The notes beneath the pieces were generated by a model. That model did no database searches. It was not told the origin of the DNA and worked only from the letters and a program-made list of their open reading frames with translations. The position numbers and the translations under genes are program-made. A stretch of DNA of 64,000 bases from Kitasatospora cineracea (GTDB lineage: Bacteria > Actinomycetota > Actinomycetes > Streptomycetales > Streptomycetaceae), in assembly GCF_003751605.1 (NCBI RefSeq), contig NZ_RJVJ01000001.1:3162001-3226000 (forward strand), in the 5' to 3' direction. Positions 41,472 through 50,479 of the stretch are shown here, piece after piece (the stretch's first letter is position 1; each line of letters starts with the position of its first letter).

Positions 41472-42424
41472 CGGGTGGCCCCGGCGGCGAGCTGCTCGGT
41501 GAACCAGGCGATGGTGGCGGCCAGGCCGTCCTCGATCGCCGTCCGCGGCGACCACTCGAACTGCTCGCGGGCCAGGGTGGTGTCGGGCCTGCGGCGTACC
41601 GGGTCGTCCTCGGGCAGGGCGGTGAACTCCACCTCCGCGGCGGAGCCGGTGAGGTCGAGGACCAGGTGGGCGAGGGCCAGCACCGTCCGCTCGTCCTCGG
41701 TGCCCAGGTTGACCGGGCCCGGGTGGTCGCTCGCGGCGACGGCCAGCAGTCCGGCCACCGTGTCCTCCACGAAGCACAGCGAGCGGCTCTGGCCACCGTC
41801 CCCTGCGACTCGGAGGGGTTGCCCGGCGAGCGCCCGGGTGATGAAGGCCGGCACCGCGCGGCCGTCGTCGGTGCGCATCCGCGGGCCGAAGGTGTTGAAG
41901 ATCCGCACGATCGCGGTGTTGGTGCCGAACTCGCGGCGGTACGCGGCGGTGCTCGCCTCCGAGAAGCGCTTGGCCTCGTCGTAGACGCTGCGCGGTCCGA
42001 TCGGGTTGACGTTGCCCCAGTACGCCTCGGTCTGCGGGTGCTGGTGCGGGTCGCCGTACACCTCCGAGGTCGAGGCCAGGACGAACCGGGCCCCGCGCTC
42101 CTTCGCCAACTCCAGCACGTTCAGCGTGCCGATGGAGCCGACCGACAACGTCGGAAGGGGGTGGCGCAGGTAGTCCGCCGGGGAGGCCGGCGAGGCCAGG
42201 TGGAACACCACGTCCACCTCGCCCGTGACGGCGAGCTTGTCGTTGACGTCCTGCTCGACCAGCTCGAAGTGCTCGGTGCCGAGCAGGTGCGCGATGTTGT
42301 CGCGGCTGCCGGTCAGGAAGTTGTCCACGCAGACCACGGCGAGGCCGTCGCGGATCAGCGCGTCGCACAGGTGGGAGCCGATGAATCCGGCTCCACCGGT
42401 CACAACAGCGGTCCTTCGGGGCAT
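41468..42424 (-). CDS. NAD-dependent UXS-like NDP-sugar epimerase/decarboxylase
   Basis: The protein has 318 residues from ATG 42424, the promoter-proximal gene of the sugar operon. Rossmann VVTGGAGFIGSHLCDAL, VVFHLASPASPADYLRHP, the catalytic STSEVYGDP and YDEAKRFSEA (YxxxK), and RIFNTFGPRM are all close to UDP-glucuronate decarboxylases. It should produce a UDP-pentose or epimerised sugar that feeds the transferases downstream. Confidence 0.88.
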   Translation of the reverse strand: MPRRTAVVTGGAGFIGSHLCDALIRDGLAVVCVDNFLTGSRDNIAHLLGTEHFELVEQDVNDKLAVTGEVDVVFHLASPASPADYLRHPLPTLSVGSIGTLNVLELAKERGARFVLASTSEVYGDPHQHPQTEAYWGNVNPIGPRSVYDEAKRFSEASTAAYRREFGTNTAIVRIFNTFGPRMRTDDGRAVPAFITRALAGQPLRVAGDGGQSRSLCFVEDTVAGLLAVAASDHPGPVNLGTEDERTVLALAHLVLDLTGSAAEVEFTALPEDDPVRRRPDTTLAREQFEWSPRTAIEDGLAATIAWFTEQLAAGATR

Positions 42425-42821
42425 GGGACTCCTCCAGGCTCGGGCACGCCCGACCCGCCCGGCGGCACGAGGGCACGGCGGACTGGAGCGGCGTACGCGG
42501 TGAACGGGTGCGGGCGCGGCCGGCTTGTCGCGCCCCGGTGATCAGTGCGAGCGGTCCGTCCGTCGGTGGACGTCGTCTCGTCGTGCGGCCGGGTCAGCGT
42601 CAGGTCCCTGGTGGTCCCCGGTCGGCCCCCAGGGCACCCGGCCGCAGTTCAGCCAGCCGGGCACCCGTCGGGGGGAGCACTAGCTAACCCCCGATCAACT
42701 GCTGCTGAACAGAGCGGGTTTGTCGTCTTCCTGTCGTCTTCTGGCCCCAGCCGCCTCGGAGGTACCATCAGCGCACAGTGGTGGGCCGACTACGGTCCGG
42801 TGAATACATCGGGGGTTGGGA
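42425..42821. promoter_or_regulatory. Divergent promoter region
   Basis: This 397-bp gap lies between the minus-strand sugar operon and the plus-strand TPR regulator. It contains a tandem 11-bp repeat, TGTCGTCTTCC then TGTCGTCTTCT (42721-42742), and AT-richer sequence around 42680-42720. No certain promoter elements were found. It probably serves both directions. Confidence 0.4.
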
Positions 42822-44174
42822 ATGGGCCGGTCGACCGGCTTACGCGCACCAGTTCGGCTGGTTCATCCGCTGAGCGTGGTGCGGGAGGAAAAGGGCTGGA
42901 CCTACCAGGACGTTGTCGACATCGTCGCCAAGGCCACCCGTCGGTCGGCCGACCGGCGCAAGGCGTGGAAGTGGGAGCACTGGAGCGTCGAGCCGGACGC
43001 GGAGAGCCAAGCAGCCCTCGCCGCCGAACTCGGCGTTCCGATGAGGGAGGTGCACCGGCTCGGCTGGCCAGGCTGGCTGCCGGACGGCGGCCCGGTCCGC
43101 ACCGGTTTCCCCTGGACCCGTGCGGGGACGCTCCAGTCGTTGGACGACACCTTGGAGCACGCCATGTTCGACCGACGCGGATTCATGAAGCTCGGCGGCG
43201 AGGCCCTGACCGCGCTCGCCGGCCAATGGCTCACCCGAGCCCCCGAGCCGGTGGCCGCAGCGCTAGCCGGAGGCCGCATCGACATCCAGCTCGTCGCGGA
43301 CCTGGAGGACGGCCTTCCCCGGCTCCGACGTTTGGAGGCCCGCCTCGGGGGACCGCGCACCCGCCAGCTCCTGGACGCCGAACTCGACACGGTCACCGGC
43401 ATCCTCAAGGAAGCGTCCTACTCCGATAAGGTCGGCCAGCGGCTGCTCCGCCTCGGCGCCGAGCTTGCCCGCCTCGCCGGGTGGTCCTCCTTCGACGCCG
43501 GACTCCACGCCGCAGCACAGCGGTACTGGGCCACCGGCTTGCGCGCCGCCCACACTGCCGCCGACCGCGCGCTGGGCGCCAATATCATCAAGTCGCTCAG
43601 CCTCCAGTGCTACGACCACGGCCTCTACGCTGACTCGCTCTGGCTCGCGGAGGCTGCCGTCGAGGGAGCCGGCGAGGTCACCCCCCGGACCTTGGCCATG
43701 CTGCTGCTGCGGCAAGCCCGCGCGGCAGCGGCCTGCGGAGACCATGCCGAGTGCGACCGCCTGCTGTCCGCAGCCGAGACACAGATGGCCCGCGCCGACA
43801 GCAGCGACGACGATCCTGACTGGACCAACTACTTCGACGCTGCGGAGTTCCACGCCCAGACCGCCACCTGCCACGCCGACCTCCGCCGCCCGCGACTCGC
43901 CCAGCGCCACTACGGCACCGCGGTGGCTCTCATGCCAGCCGCCAAGCGCCGCGACCTGGCCACCTACACCATCCAGAACGCCCGGACGCACACCGCGCTC
44001 GGCGATGCCGACCACGCTGTCCACCTCCTGGAGACGGCCATCCCGATGATCACCGCTGCACCATCTCATCGAAACGCCGCCCGCGCTGCCGCCGCCCGCG
44101 CCGAACTTCCGCTCACCGCCAAGGACCCGAAAGTCCAGCGCCTCGATCAACTGCTCGCCACACTGGTCGCATGA
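42822..44174 (+). CDS. Transcriptional regulator with TPR-like repeats
   Basis: The protein has 450 residues from ATG 42822 (GGGGTTGGGA upstream). The N-terminus has an HTH-like region (LSVVREEKGWTYQDVVDIVAK... SQAALAAELGVPMREVHRLGW). RRGFMKLGGEALTALAGQWL is followed by about 300 residues of Ala/Leu-rich helical pairs typical of Streptomyces TPR regulators (LLLRQARAAAACGDHAECDRLLSAAE; YTIQNARTHTALGDADHAVHLL). It overlaps the SDR gene by four bases and is divergent from the sugar operon, which it may control. Confidence 0.75.
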   Translation: MGRSTGLRAPVRLVHPLSVVREEKGWTYQDVVDIVAKATRRSADRRKAWKWEHWSVEPDAESQAALAAELGVPMREVHRLGWPGWLPDGGPVRTGFPWTRAGTLQSLDDTLEHAMFDRRGFMKLGGEALTALAGQWLTRAPEPVAAALAGGRIDIQLVADLEDGLPRLRRLEARLGGPRTRQLLDAELDTVTGILKEASYSDKVGQRLLRLGAELARLAGWSSFDAGLHAAAQRYWATGLRAAHTAADRALGANIIKSLSLQCYDHGLYADSLWLAEAAVEGAGEVTPRTLAMLLLRQARAAAACGDHAECDRLLSAAETQMARADSSDDDPDWTNYFDAAEFHAQTATCHADLRRPRLAQRHYGTAVALMPAAKRRDLATYTIQNARTHTALGDADHAVHLLETAIPMITAAPSHRNAARAAAARAELPLTAKDPKVQRLDQLLATLVA

Positions 44175-44884
44175 CCACACAACCCGTCTCCCGCGTCGCG
44201 CTCGTCTCCGGCGGAAACCGCGGCTTGGGCCTCGCCGTCGCCACCCGCCTCGCCGAACAGGGCATGCAGGTCGTCCTCGGCGTGCGCGACCGCCTCGCCG
44301 GCCGGGAGGCGGAAGAAGCCCTCGGCCGCAAGCGGCTGTTCGTCCACTCGCACGAACTGGACGTCACCGACCCGGCCAGCGTCGCCCGCTGCATCGCCGA
44401 CGTTGCCGCTCCGCTCGGACGCCTGGACGTGCTGGTCAACAACGCCGCAGTTGCCGTCGACCGCGGCCAGGCCGCTGCCGCGCCGGACTTCGAGCGCGTC
44501 CGGGCCACCCTGGACACCAACCTGCTCGGTGCCTGGCGGCTTGCCGCCGCAGCTGCTCAGGAGATGCGAAAGAACGGCTATGGCCGCATCGTCAACATCA
44601 CCAGCCACCTCGGCTCACAGAGCAACATGGGTACGGGCAACGTGAGTTACCGGGTCTCCAAGGCCGGCCTCAACGCCCTCACCCAGATCCTCGCCGCCGA
44701 ACTCCACGGGACTGGAATCCTGGTCAACGCCGTGTCTCCTGGACGCATGGCGACCCGCATGGCCTACGGCGAGACCGACCGTACCCCGGAGGACGCCGCC
44801 GACACACCCGTCTGGCTCGCCACCCTCCCCGATGACGGGCCCACCGGTGGACTCTTCTACGAGCGACAGCCGTTGGGCTGGTGA
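44171..44884 (+). CDS. Short-chain dehydrogenase/reductase
   Basis: The protein has 237 residues. Cofactor motif SGGNRGLGLAVA (TGxxxGxG type), NNA motif LVNNAAVAVD, catalytic Ser in NITSHLGS, and YxxxK in YRVSKAGLNAL are all present, with SPGRMATRM after it. It is a complete classical SDR of normal length, probably NADP(H)-dependent, translated with the upstream regulator. The substrate is unknown. Confidence 0.88.
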   Translation: MTTQPVSRVALVSGGNRGLGLAVATRLAEQGMQVVLGVRDRLAGREAEEALGRKRLFVHSHELDVTDPASVARCIADVAAPLGRLDVLVNNAAVAVDRGQAAAAPDFERVRATLDTNLLGAWRLAAAAAQEMRKNGYGRIVNITSHLGSQSNMGTGNVSYRVSKAGLNALTQILAAELHGTGILVNAVSPGRMATRMAYGETDRTPEDAADTPVWLATLPDDGPTGGLFYERQPLGW

Positions 44885-45219
44885 TGTTCCCCACCGCCGG
44901 AGTCCGCTGGGGAGGGCGAGCCCGTGGCCGTCCGGATGAACCGCACGAGGTCCTCCGGCGCGTACCCCAAGAGGCCGCCTCGGTAGATCGCCAGGAGTAG
45001 ATGCTGAGCTACCGTCTCCGCCCCGAACCCGTTCAGGCCGTCGCGAGACCACTCTTGGATCTTCTCTACGCCCAAGTCGTTCAGGAGAATCCCGTGGCGT
45101 GCCCTCGCCTCGCCCACGACGTTCGCGATGCCTTCAAGGAGGGTGTCCGCTTCTCGGCTGCACTCCAAGAAGGGCAGCCCGTCGACCGCCGGAACGCACC
45201 CGTCTGGAGGCGAGGACAT
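44857..45219 (-). CDS. Hypothetical protein, convergent with the SDR
   Basis: From ATG 45219 it has 120 residues; a GTG at 45324 would give 155. A helical core (ADTLLEGIANVVGEARARHGILLNDLGVEKIQEWSRDGLNG and AQHLLLAIYRGGLLGYAPEDLVRFI) looks like a folded small protein. Its 3' end overlaps the SDR gene by 28 bp. No family is recognised. Confidence 0.45.
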   Translation of the reverse strand: MSSPPDGCVPAVDGLPFLECSREADTLLEGIANVVGEARARHGILLNDLGVEKIQEWSRDGLNGFGAETVAQHLLLAIYRGGLLGYAPEDLVRFIRTATGSPSPADSGGGEHHQPNGCRS

Positions 45220-45501
45220 CAGAGCATGAAGCGGTGAGGACTGTGTCACGCCCCGGTCCTCGTGATCATCAAGGCCGAGGGAGAAGCTGTGGTCCAATGC
45301 GACTCCTCGAAGGTGTTCAACCACGGTAGGGGGCGGGTAGGTCGATGCCTATCGCTCGCGTGAGTTGTTTGCTGGCACGGAAGTTGACGCCTCGACGGCG
45401 GCTTCTTCAAGGCCAGCCGGACAGTTTCAGTCAGAACGTCATGCGGTGGGCAGTCCTGACGGGTACGGTCCAAAGGCAGAAGTTCATGAAGGGGGAAAGC
45501 T

Positions 45502-46710
45502 GTGAGTCAGTGGGGGGACTTCACCACCGGTGAGCGGATCAAGATGCTCCGGGGGAAGGACCTGACCCAAGCGGGACTGGCTGAGCGCAGCGGGCTGTCG
45601 CTGCCGACGGTCCAGAAGGCGGAACAGGACAAGGGGCCGCTGTCGTTGCCGACACTCCTGCGTCTTGCGGAGGCGTTGCACTCCGACGTGTCGGTGGTTC
45701 TTGGGCAGCAGGCTCCCCGGCGCGGGATGGGAAGCGATGATCGCTCGATGCTGCGGGAGCTGTCGCGGACGGTCCACGACACCGCTGCGGGCATCGTGGC
45801 GGACCCTGTCGAGGGTGCGGCTCCGGGCCAGGCTGATCTCGCGGAGGCGGCCGAGCGGATGTGGCGGGTGTACTGGCGCGGGGCGTACGCCGAGGCCGGC
45901 TCGCTGGTCGCGCCCTTCCTGCGGTCGGTCGCCCTGTTCGCACAGGCAGCACCGGCCGACCAGCAGGCGGCTGCGAATGGTCTGCTGTCCGACGCCTACC
46001 GGGCGGCGGGGCTCATCAGCAACTTCCTTGGCGCGCGGGACCTGGCGTACGCCTCGGTCGGCCACGCCCTCCGGCACGCGGAGCTGGCGGCCGATCCGGT
46101 GAGGATCTCGATGCTGGGGTCCGCGCGAGCACGGGTGCTCTTGCGGGACGGGCGGGTGGAGCAGGCGCTGCGCGAGGCCGAGGGAGCGGCGGCCCGTGCT
46201 GAGCCACGGTTCTCCGAGCAGGGCGCGGGGTTGCTGGCCGCGTACGGGAAAAACATCGTCTTCGCGGCCGTCGCGGCGAGCAGGCTCGGCGACGCCGACC
46301 GATCGGCGGACCTGCTCTCGCAGGCCCACGCGGTGGCGGCGCGGCTGGGGCGCGATGTCTTCGGCAACGGGATGCAGTTCGGGCCGTCCTACGCCGGCGC
46401 CCAGGCCGTGGGCGTCAACGTCACACTCGGGAACGCGGGGAAGGCGCTTGACCTGTCCCGCAGGTTCGATCCGTCCGGCCTGACCCAGGCTGCGCTGAAC
46501 CGGATGCAGTTGGACATCGCGTTGGCGCAGGCCGACTCGCGGCAGTGGGACACCTCCCTGGACACTCTGCTGGAGGTCTGCTCGGCACACCCGGAGTGGG
46601 CCAAGCACCAGGCCATCCCTGGCGTGATCATCCAGCGGGCCGGTCGCGCCGGGAACTCCAGGATTCGCAAGCTGTCTGAGATCCTGGGGACCTCACCGGC
46701 CGTCCGGTGA
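45502..46710 (+). CDS. XRE regulator with TPR-like C-terminus
   Basis: The protein has 402 residues from GTG 45502 (GGGGGA upstream). The HTH is IKMLRGKDLTQAGLAERSGLSLPTVQKAEQDKGPLSLPTLLRLAEAL (residues 12-58). A long helical repeat region follows (LLSDAYRAAGLISNFLGARDLAYASVGHALRHAELA; ARVLLRDGRVEQALREAEGAA). This architecture is common in Streptomyces pathway regulators. It is followed 36 bp later by a HAD gene. Confidence 0.78.
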   Translation: MSQWGDFTTGERIKMLRGKDLTQAGLAERSGLSLPTVQKAEQDKGPLSLPTLLRLAEALHSDVSVVLGQQAPRRGMGSDDRSMLRELSRTVHDTAAGIVADPVEGAAPGQADLAEAAERMWRVYWRGAYAEAGSLVAPFLRSVALFAQAAPADQQAAANGLLSDAYRAAGLISNFLGARDLAYASVGHALRHAELAADPVRISMLGSARARVLLRDGRVEQALREAEGAAARAEPRFSEQGAGLLAAYGKNIVFAAVAASRLGDADRSADLLSQAHAVAARLGRDVFGNGMQFGPSYAGAQAVGVNVTLGNAGKALDLSRRFDPSGLTQAALNRMQLDIALAQADSRQWDTSLDTLLEVCSAHPEWAKHQAIPGVIIQRAGRAGNSRIRKLSEILGTSPAVR

Positions 46711-46745
46711 GGCGCTGGTCCGATTCCTGAGCCTGGGAGAGCCCG

Positions 46746-47384
46746 TTGTCCTACCGCGGCCTGATACTCGACTTCGCGGGAGTGATGACCACTCCGATCG
46801 GCCAGTCCTCGCGGGCGTGGTGTGCCAGCGAGGGGCTGCCGGCGGACGCCTGGCGGCGCACGCTGGAGGACGATCCCGCGGGCCGCGCTCTGTACGTGGA
46901 GCTGGAGCTGGGTCGCATGGAGCAGACCGAGTGGAACCGGCGGACGGCGCAGCTCATGGGCGTCCCGGGCGACAACCTGATGGGCCGGGCCCACAGCGGG
47001 GTGCGGGCCGTGGCGGAGATGGTGGAGCTGACGCGACGCGCCCGCTCCGCCGGGATCGTCGTCGCCCTGCTGTCGAACTCGTACGGCTTCGCGCCGTACA
47101 ACCCCTATGTGGAGACGGGGGTCTGGGATCTGTTCGACGTACGGGTCATCAGCGGGGTGGAGGGCCTGGCGAAGCCGGACCCGGCCATCTACCGACGGAC
47201 GCTGGAGCGGATGGGGCTGGCCGGCTCCGAGTGCGTGTTCGTGGACGACCACCGGCCGAACCTGCTGCCCGCCGAGGCGCTGGGCATCACTGCGGTGTTC
47301 GCCGACGGACTCGGCACCGCCTCCCGGGTAGCCAGGCTGCTGGACCTGGACCCGGTCGAGCCGAGCCCGGTGGCGTGCTCCTGA
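46746..47384 (+). CDS. HAD-IA family hydrolase-like protein
   Basis: The protein has 212 residues from TTG 46746, with GGGAGAG upstream. Motif I is LILDFAGVMTTP (second Asp replaced by Ala), motif II VVALLSNSYG, motif III GLAKPDPAIYRRTLERMG and motif IV VFVDDHRPNLLPAEALG. It is the second HAD homologue in the window with an altered motif I, so activity is uncertain. A strong terminator follows. Confidence 0.82.
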   Translation: MSYRGLILDFAGVMTTPIGQSSRAWCASEGLPADAWRRTLEDDPAGRALYVELELGRMEQTEWNRRTAQLMGVPGDNLMGRAHSGVRAVAEMVELTRRARSAGIVVALLSNSYGFAPYNPYVETGVWDLFDVRVISGVEGLAKPDPAIYRRTLERMGLAGSECVFVDDHRPNLLPAEALGITAVFADGLGTASRVARLLDLDPVEPSPVACS

Positions 47385-47406
47385 CGGGGGTCGGCAGGGT
47401 TGGTGC

Positions 47407-47441
47407 AGGGTGAACTCGTACGTACCGTACGAGTTCACCCT
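47407..47441. terminator. 16-bp stem terminator
   Basis: A perfect stem of 16 bp (47407-47422 with 47426-47441) has a TAC loop, about 22 bp after the HAD stop. The stem itself contains the palindromic CGTACG-type core. Confidence 0.75.
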
Positions 47442-47509
47442 CCGGCGATCTTCGGAAGTCGTACGGAGCGCAGGTTCGCTGAGAGCGACGATGGCGTGAC
47501 AGTAGTGGC

Positions 47510-47980
47510 ATGCCATCGGACGTACCTCGATCGCCGGGCCGTGTCCCCGTAGCGATCTACCTCGCTTCCCCGGGCGGAGACCCGGGCGGCGTGCTGGAGA
47601 ACCACTGCCGACTGTTCGCGGAATCCCGCGAGTGGGTGGTGGTCGATGTGTTCACCGACGCTGGCCAGCTGCCTGCTCTAGACGCACGGCCGGGTTGGCG
47701 CTCGGTGCAAGGCGTCCTCGCGGCCGGTACCGCGCGGGGCGTGGTGACGTGGACCCGTTCGATGGTGGCCAACGACGCCCAGGCGTGGGAGCACCAGGCT
47801 GTGCTCGTCGGCGAATTGGGCTGGTTCCTGGTGGCCGGGGCGCTCGATACCCCCGGCCAGTCCCTCTACAGCCGGGGCGCACCGGGCCAGCTGCCCGCCA
47901 GCCGTCGCTCTGGAACGCGCCGTGCGCCGGGCGGGAGTGGTCCCTACCCCAAGCCCGCGCCCGGCCTCGGCAGTCCGTGA
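47510..47980 (+). CDS. Resolvase-N-like protein lacking catalytic residues
   Basis: The protein has 156 residues from ATG 47510. The segment VAIYLASPGGDPGGVLENHCRLF...WVVVDVFTDAGQLPALDARPGWRSVQGVLAAGTARGVVTWTRSM follows the strand/helix order of serine-recombinase N-terminal domains. However, the YxRVS core reads YLASPG, so the Arg and catalytic Ser positions are not conserved. The last 40 residues are Pro/Gly/Arg-rich and probably disordered. It could be a domesticated recombinase fold with a non-catalytic role. Confidence 0.5.
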   Translation: MPSDVPRSPGRVPVAIYLASPGGDPGGVLENHCRLFAESREWVVVDVFTDAGQLPALDARPGWRSVQGVLAAGTARGVVTWTRSMVANDAQAWEHQAVLVGELGWFLVAGALDTPGQSLYSRGAPGQLPASRRSGTRRAPGGSGPYPKPAPGLGSP

Positions 47981-48055
47981 CCCGCGCACGTACCGCGCCC
48001 GGCCGATTCTCCCTCCGCCCCCACCGCCCCCTCACTTTCTGGCCAAGGAGTAACC

Positions 48056-48448
48056 GTGCAGCCACACCCGCAGCCGCCCTTCCTCGATCGCCTGGTGACC
48101 GGGACTTCCGGCGCTGTCGCTGCCGTCCACGTCAGCCCGGAAGGTCTTGTCCTGGGTACCTCGCCCGGGGTTGACCGCGACCAGGCCGACAGGTGGGCCG
48201 CGCTGATGTCGGCGCTGGGGTCCGTGAGCGCCCGCAGCATCAGCATCGCCGGCGAACTCGCCTCCAGCACGCACCCGTGGGGCCACAGCGTGATCGAAGA
48301 CCGTCACGGCCAGACCCTCACCCTGGTGGGCGTGCCCGATCAGTCGATGCTCGCTGTGGTCGGGTCCAAGGGCGCGGACCTGGGCGAGATCGCAGGCCAG
48401 ATGATCGAACTCGCCGACCAGGGCCTCCCGGCGCCGGTGGCGGCGTGA
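48056..48448 (+). CDS. Roadblock/LC7-domain protein
   Basis: The protein has 130 residues from GTG 48056, with AAGGAG upstream. The order GAVAAVHVSPEGLVLGTSPGVDRDQADRWAALMSALGSVS... VIEDRHGQTLTLVGVPDQSMLAVVGSKGADLGEI matches roadblock/LC7 domains, which in actinomycetes usually act with a small GTPase. No GTPase is present here. The gene starts a plus-strand run and overlaps the Mur-like gene by four bases, so the two products may interact. Confidence 0.72.
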   Translation: MQPHPQPPFLDRLVTGTSGAVAAVHVSPEGLVLGTSPGVDRDQADRWAALMSALGSVSARSISIAGELASSTHPWGHSVIEDRHGQTLTLVGVPDQSMLAVVGSKGADLGEIAGQMIELADQGLPAPVAA

Positions 48449-49902
48449 ACGCGACACCGGCACGGCGTACGACGTGCCCGATCCTGCTGCCCGATGTCCT
48501 GCTGGCCCCGCACTTCCCCGACCCGAGCAGCCCCGGGATGGCCGGGCTCGTCTGCTACCTCGCTCGGCGCGGGGCCAGGGTCACTGTCTCGACCGGTCCG
48601 GACGGCCGCCGCACCGAGTTGCTCGGGCGGCTGGAGCGTGCGGGGGCCATGTTGCACCCCGTGGTGCCGGGCACGACGACCTCGCTCGTGTGGGGTGGGG
48701 ACGACGCGGCGGTGCCGGAGATCCTGGAGCTGGCGACGGGCCAGGGCCTGCCAACGCTGGGGCATTCCCGTGCGGTGGAGCTGCTGGCCGGCTCGGCGTC
48801 CGCTGTCGTGGCGGTCGTCGGCAGCCATTCCACCGCGACGGCCGCCGCCGCGCTGACGTGCGCGCTAACCGTTCGTGACCCGGGCTGGATTCTCAACACC
48901 GCACCGGCCGGCGACACGCCCGGCTACGACGGCGGCGGGGAGGTCCTGGTGATGGACCTGGGCATCGACCCGGCCCTGCACGAGGCCGCCCCTCCGGACC
49001 AGCAGCACCGGCCCCTCGGAGCGGGTGTGAACCCGGCGGTCACCCTGGTCACCGCCGTGGACGCGGCACCCCCGGCGTTTGCCACCCGCAAGCAGGCGCT
49101 GGACGACATCGAGGCGCTGGCCCGCCGCAGCGGGAGCGTGGTGGTGTGGTCCGGCCAGCCGGGCTGCACGGAGCTGCTGGAGCGACTTCACCGGCAGCCG
49201 GGCCCGCGGGTGGTGACGGTCGGCCGAGGTGAAGATCCGGACGTCGCGGTCCTCGGGCTGTTGTGGAGCGGTGTGGACCACCGGCTCACCGTCGAGGCTG
49301 GCGGCGAGCGGTTCACCGTCACCGTGCCCGTCGTCAGCACCACGGCCGCGCTCGGCGTCGCGGCGGCGTTCGCGGCTGGCTTCGCGCTCGGCGTGTCCGG
49401 TGCCGACCTCACAGACGGACTCGGGGCGTTCCCCGGGGTCGAGCGGTCGCTGACCCGCCTGGGCACGGTCGGTGAGATCACCGTGATGGAGTCCATCGCG
49501 CAGCACCCGGAGGAGATCGCGGCCGACCTCCAAGGAGCACGGATGCTCACCGAAGGCTCCGTGATCGCGGTGTTCGAGCCGGTCGGCCACCTGCGCACCG
49601 TCGCGCTCGCCGAACGGATCGCCGAGGCCCTGGCGGAGACCAACCACACGGTGCTGCTGCCCGTCCTCTCCACCCCGGGCCGGTCCCAGCGCCGCACCGA
49701 CGGCACCGAGGCCCTGGCCCAAGCGGACGTTCGGGGCGCTCTCGTGATCCCCGAGCCCGGACCGTGCCAGATGAGTGCCGAAGACCTGGCCGTCTCCCTC
49801 GTCCACCCCGGCGACCTGATCCTGACCATCGGCCCCGAGGCCGCCCGCCGCAGCGGCCCTCGGCTGCTGGCCGCGCTCGACCGGCCCCAGCCCGCCGAAT
49901 AG
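48445..49902 (+). CDS. Mur-ligase homologue with degenerate active site
   Basis: The protein has 485 residues from GTG 48445, coupled to the roadblock gene. Three-domain MurC-like layout: an N-terminal Rossmann-like part (PGMAGLVCYLARRGARVTVS), a central domain with VVAVVGSHSTATAAAALTCAL where MurC has GTHGKTT, and a C-terminal domain (VMESIAQHPEEIAADLQGA... VIAVFEPVGHLRTVALAERIAEAL) like the Mur C-domain. The P-loop Lys is absent, and the acidic and NxxDH residues that normally follow are not recognisable. Ligase activity is therefore unlikely; a binding or regulatory role is inferred. Confidence 0.7.
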   Translation: MNATPARRTTCPILLPDVLLAPHFPDPSSPGMAGLVCYLARRGARVTVSTGPDGRRTELLGRLERAGAMLHPVVPGTTTSLVWGGDDAAVPEILELATGQGLPTLGHSRAVELLAGSASAVVAVVGSHSTATAAAALTCALTVRDPGWILNTAPAGDTPGYDGGGEVLVMDLGIDPALHEAAPPDQQHRPLGAGVNPAVTLVTAVDAAPPAFATRKQALDDIEALARRSGSVVVWSGQPGCTELLERLHRQPGPRVVTVGRGEDPDVAVLGLLWSGVDHRLTVEAGGERFTVTVPVVSTTAALGVAAAFAAGFALGVSGADLTDGLGAFPGVERSLTRLGTVGEITVMESIAQHPEEIAADLQGARMLTEGSVIAVFEPVGHLRTVALAERIAEALAETNHTVLLPVLSTPGRSQRRTDGTEALAQADVRGALVIPEPGPCQMSAEDLAVSLVHPGDLILTIGPEAARRSGPRLLAALDRPQPAE

Positions 49903-49954
49903 CCACGCCCGCACCACCCACCTTCCGCTCGTACTCGCCACGAGGAGTTTCGCC

Positions 49955-50479
49955 ATGCCCGAAACCCTGCCCCAGCGGCCCGACCTGTCCGCTGCCGAAA
50001 TCGTCCTGCTGCGGCAGGTGGCCGGCGGACACCTGAACGCCGCGGTCAGCCGTGCCACCGGCATCCCCGAGAAGGAGGTCACCGCTGCCATCACCGCGCT
50101 GACGGCCAAGCTCGGCACGGCGCACCGCCACCGCGCCGCCGCCCTCGGCGTCGGCTGGGGATGGGTGCGTGAGCAGGACGTGCCCGTGAGCCACCCCACC
50201 GGCATCACGCTGCCCGCCCAGCAGAAGGCGGTCCTCACCGGCCTGGTCGCAGGGGAGGAGCCGAAGGAGACGGCGACGCGACTCGGCCTGACCGAGGGCA
50301 CCGTGCGCAACTACGTGCAGAAGATCCTCGCCGCCCTTGGTGCTCGCTCCCGGCAGCAGGCGGCGGCCAGGGCTCTGCTCACGGGCATCGCGCCCCTTAG
50401 CGCCCTGGGCGACGGCTGGCCGGACACCACCCTCGGCGCGGCCGACGTCGACACCGAGCAGTCGGCCGGGGCGAGCTGA
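49955..50479 (+). CDS. Double LuxR-type helix-turn-helix protein
   Basis: The protein has 174 residues from ATG 49955. Two LuxR/GerE-like helix-turn-helix segments are present: LSAAEIVLLRQVAGGHLNAAVSRATGIPEKEVTAAITALTAKLG and LPAQQKAVLTGLVAGEEPKETATRLGLTEGTVRNYVQKILAALG. There is no receiver domain. It overlaps the following small membrane gene by one base, and the gene after that contains four more such segments. Confidence 0.7.
   Translation: MPETLPQRPDLSAAEIVLLRQVAGGHLNAAVSRATGIPEKEVTAAITALTAKLGTAHRHRAAALGVGWGWVREQDVPVSHPTGITLPAQQKAVLTGLVAGEEPKETATRLGLTEGTVRNYVQKILAALGARSRQQAAARALLTGIAPLSALGDGWPDTTLGAADVDTEQSAGAS

Noticed and set aside
39835-41502. 555-codon plus-strand frame opposite the sugar operon
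   Set aside because: It spans several real minus-strand genes and their junctions and has Val/Gly/Asp-biased shadow composition.
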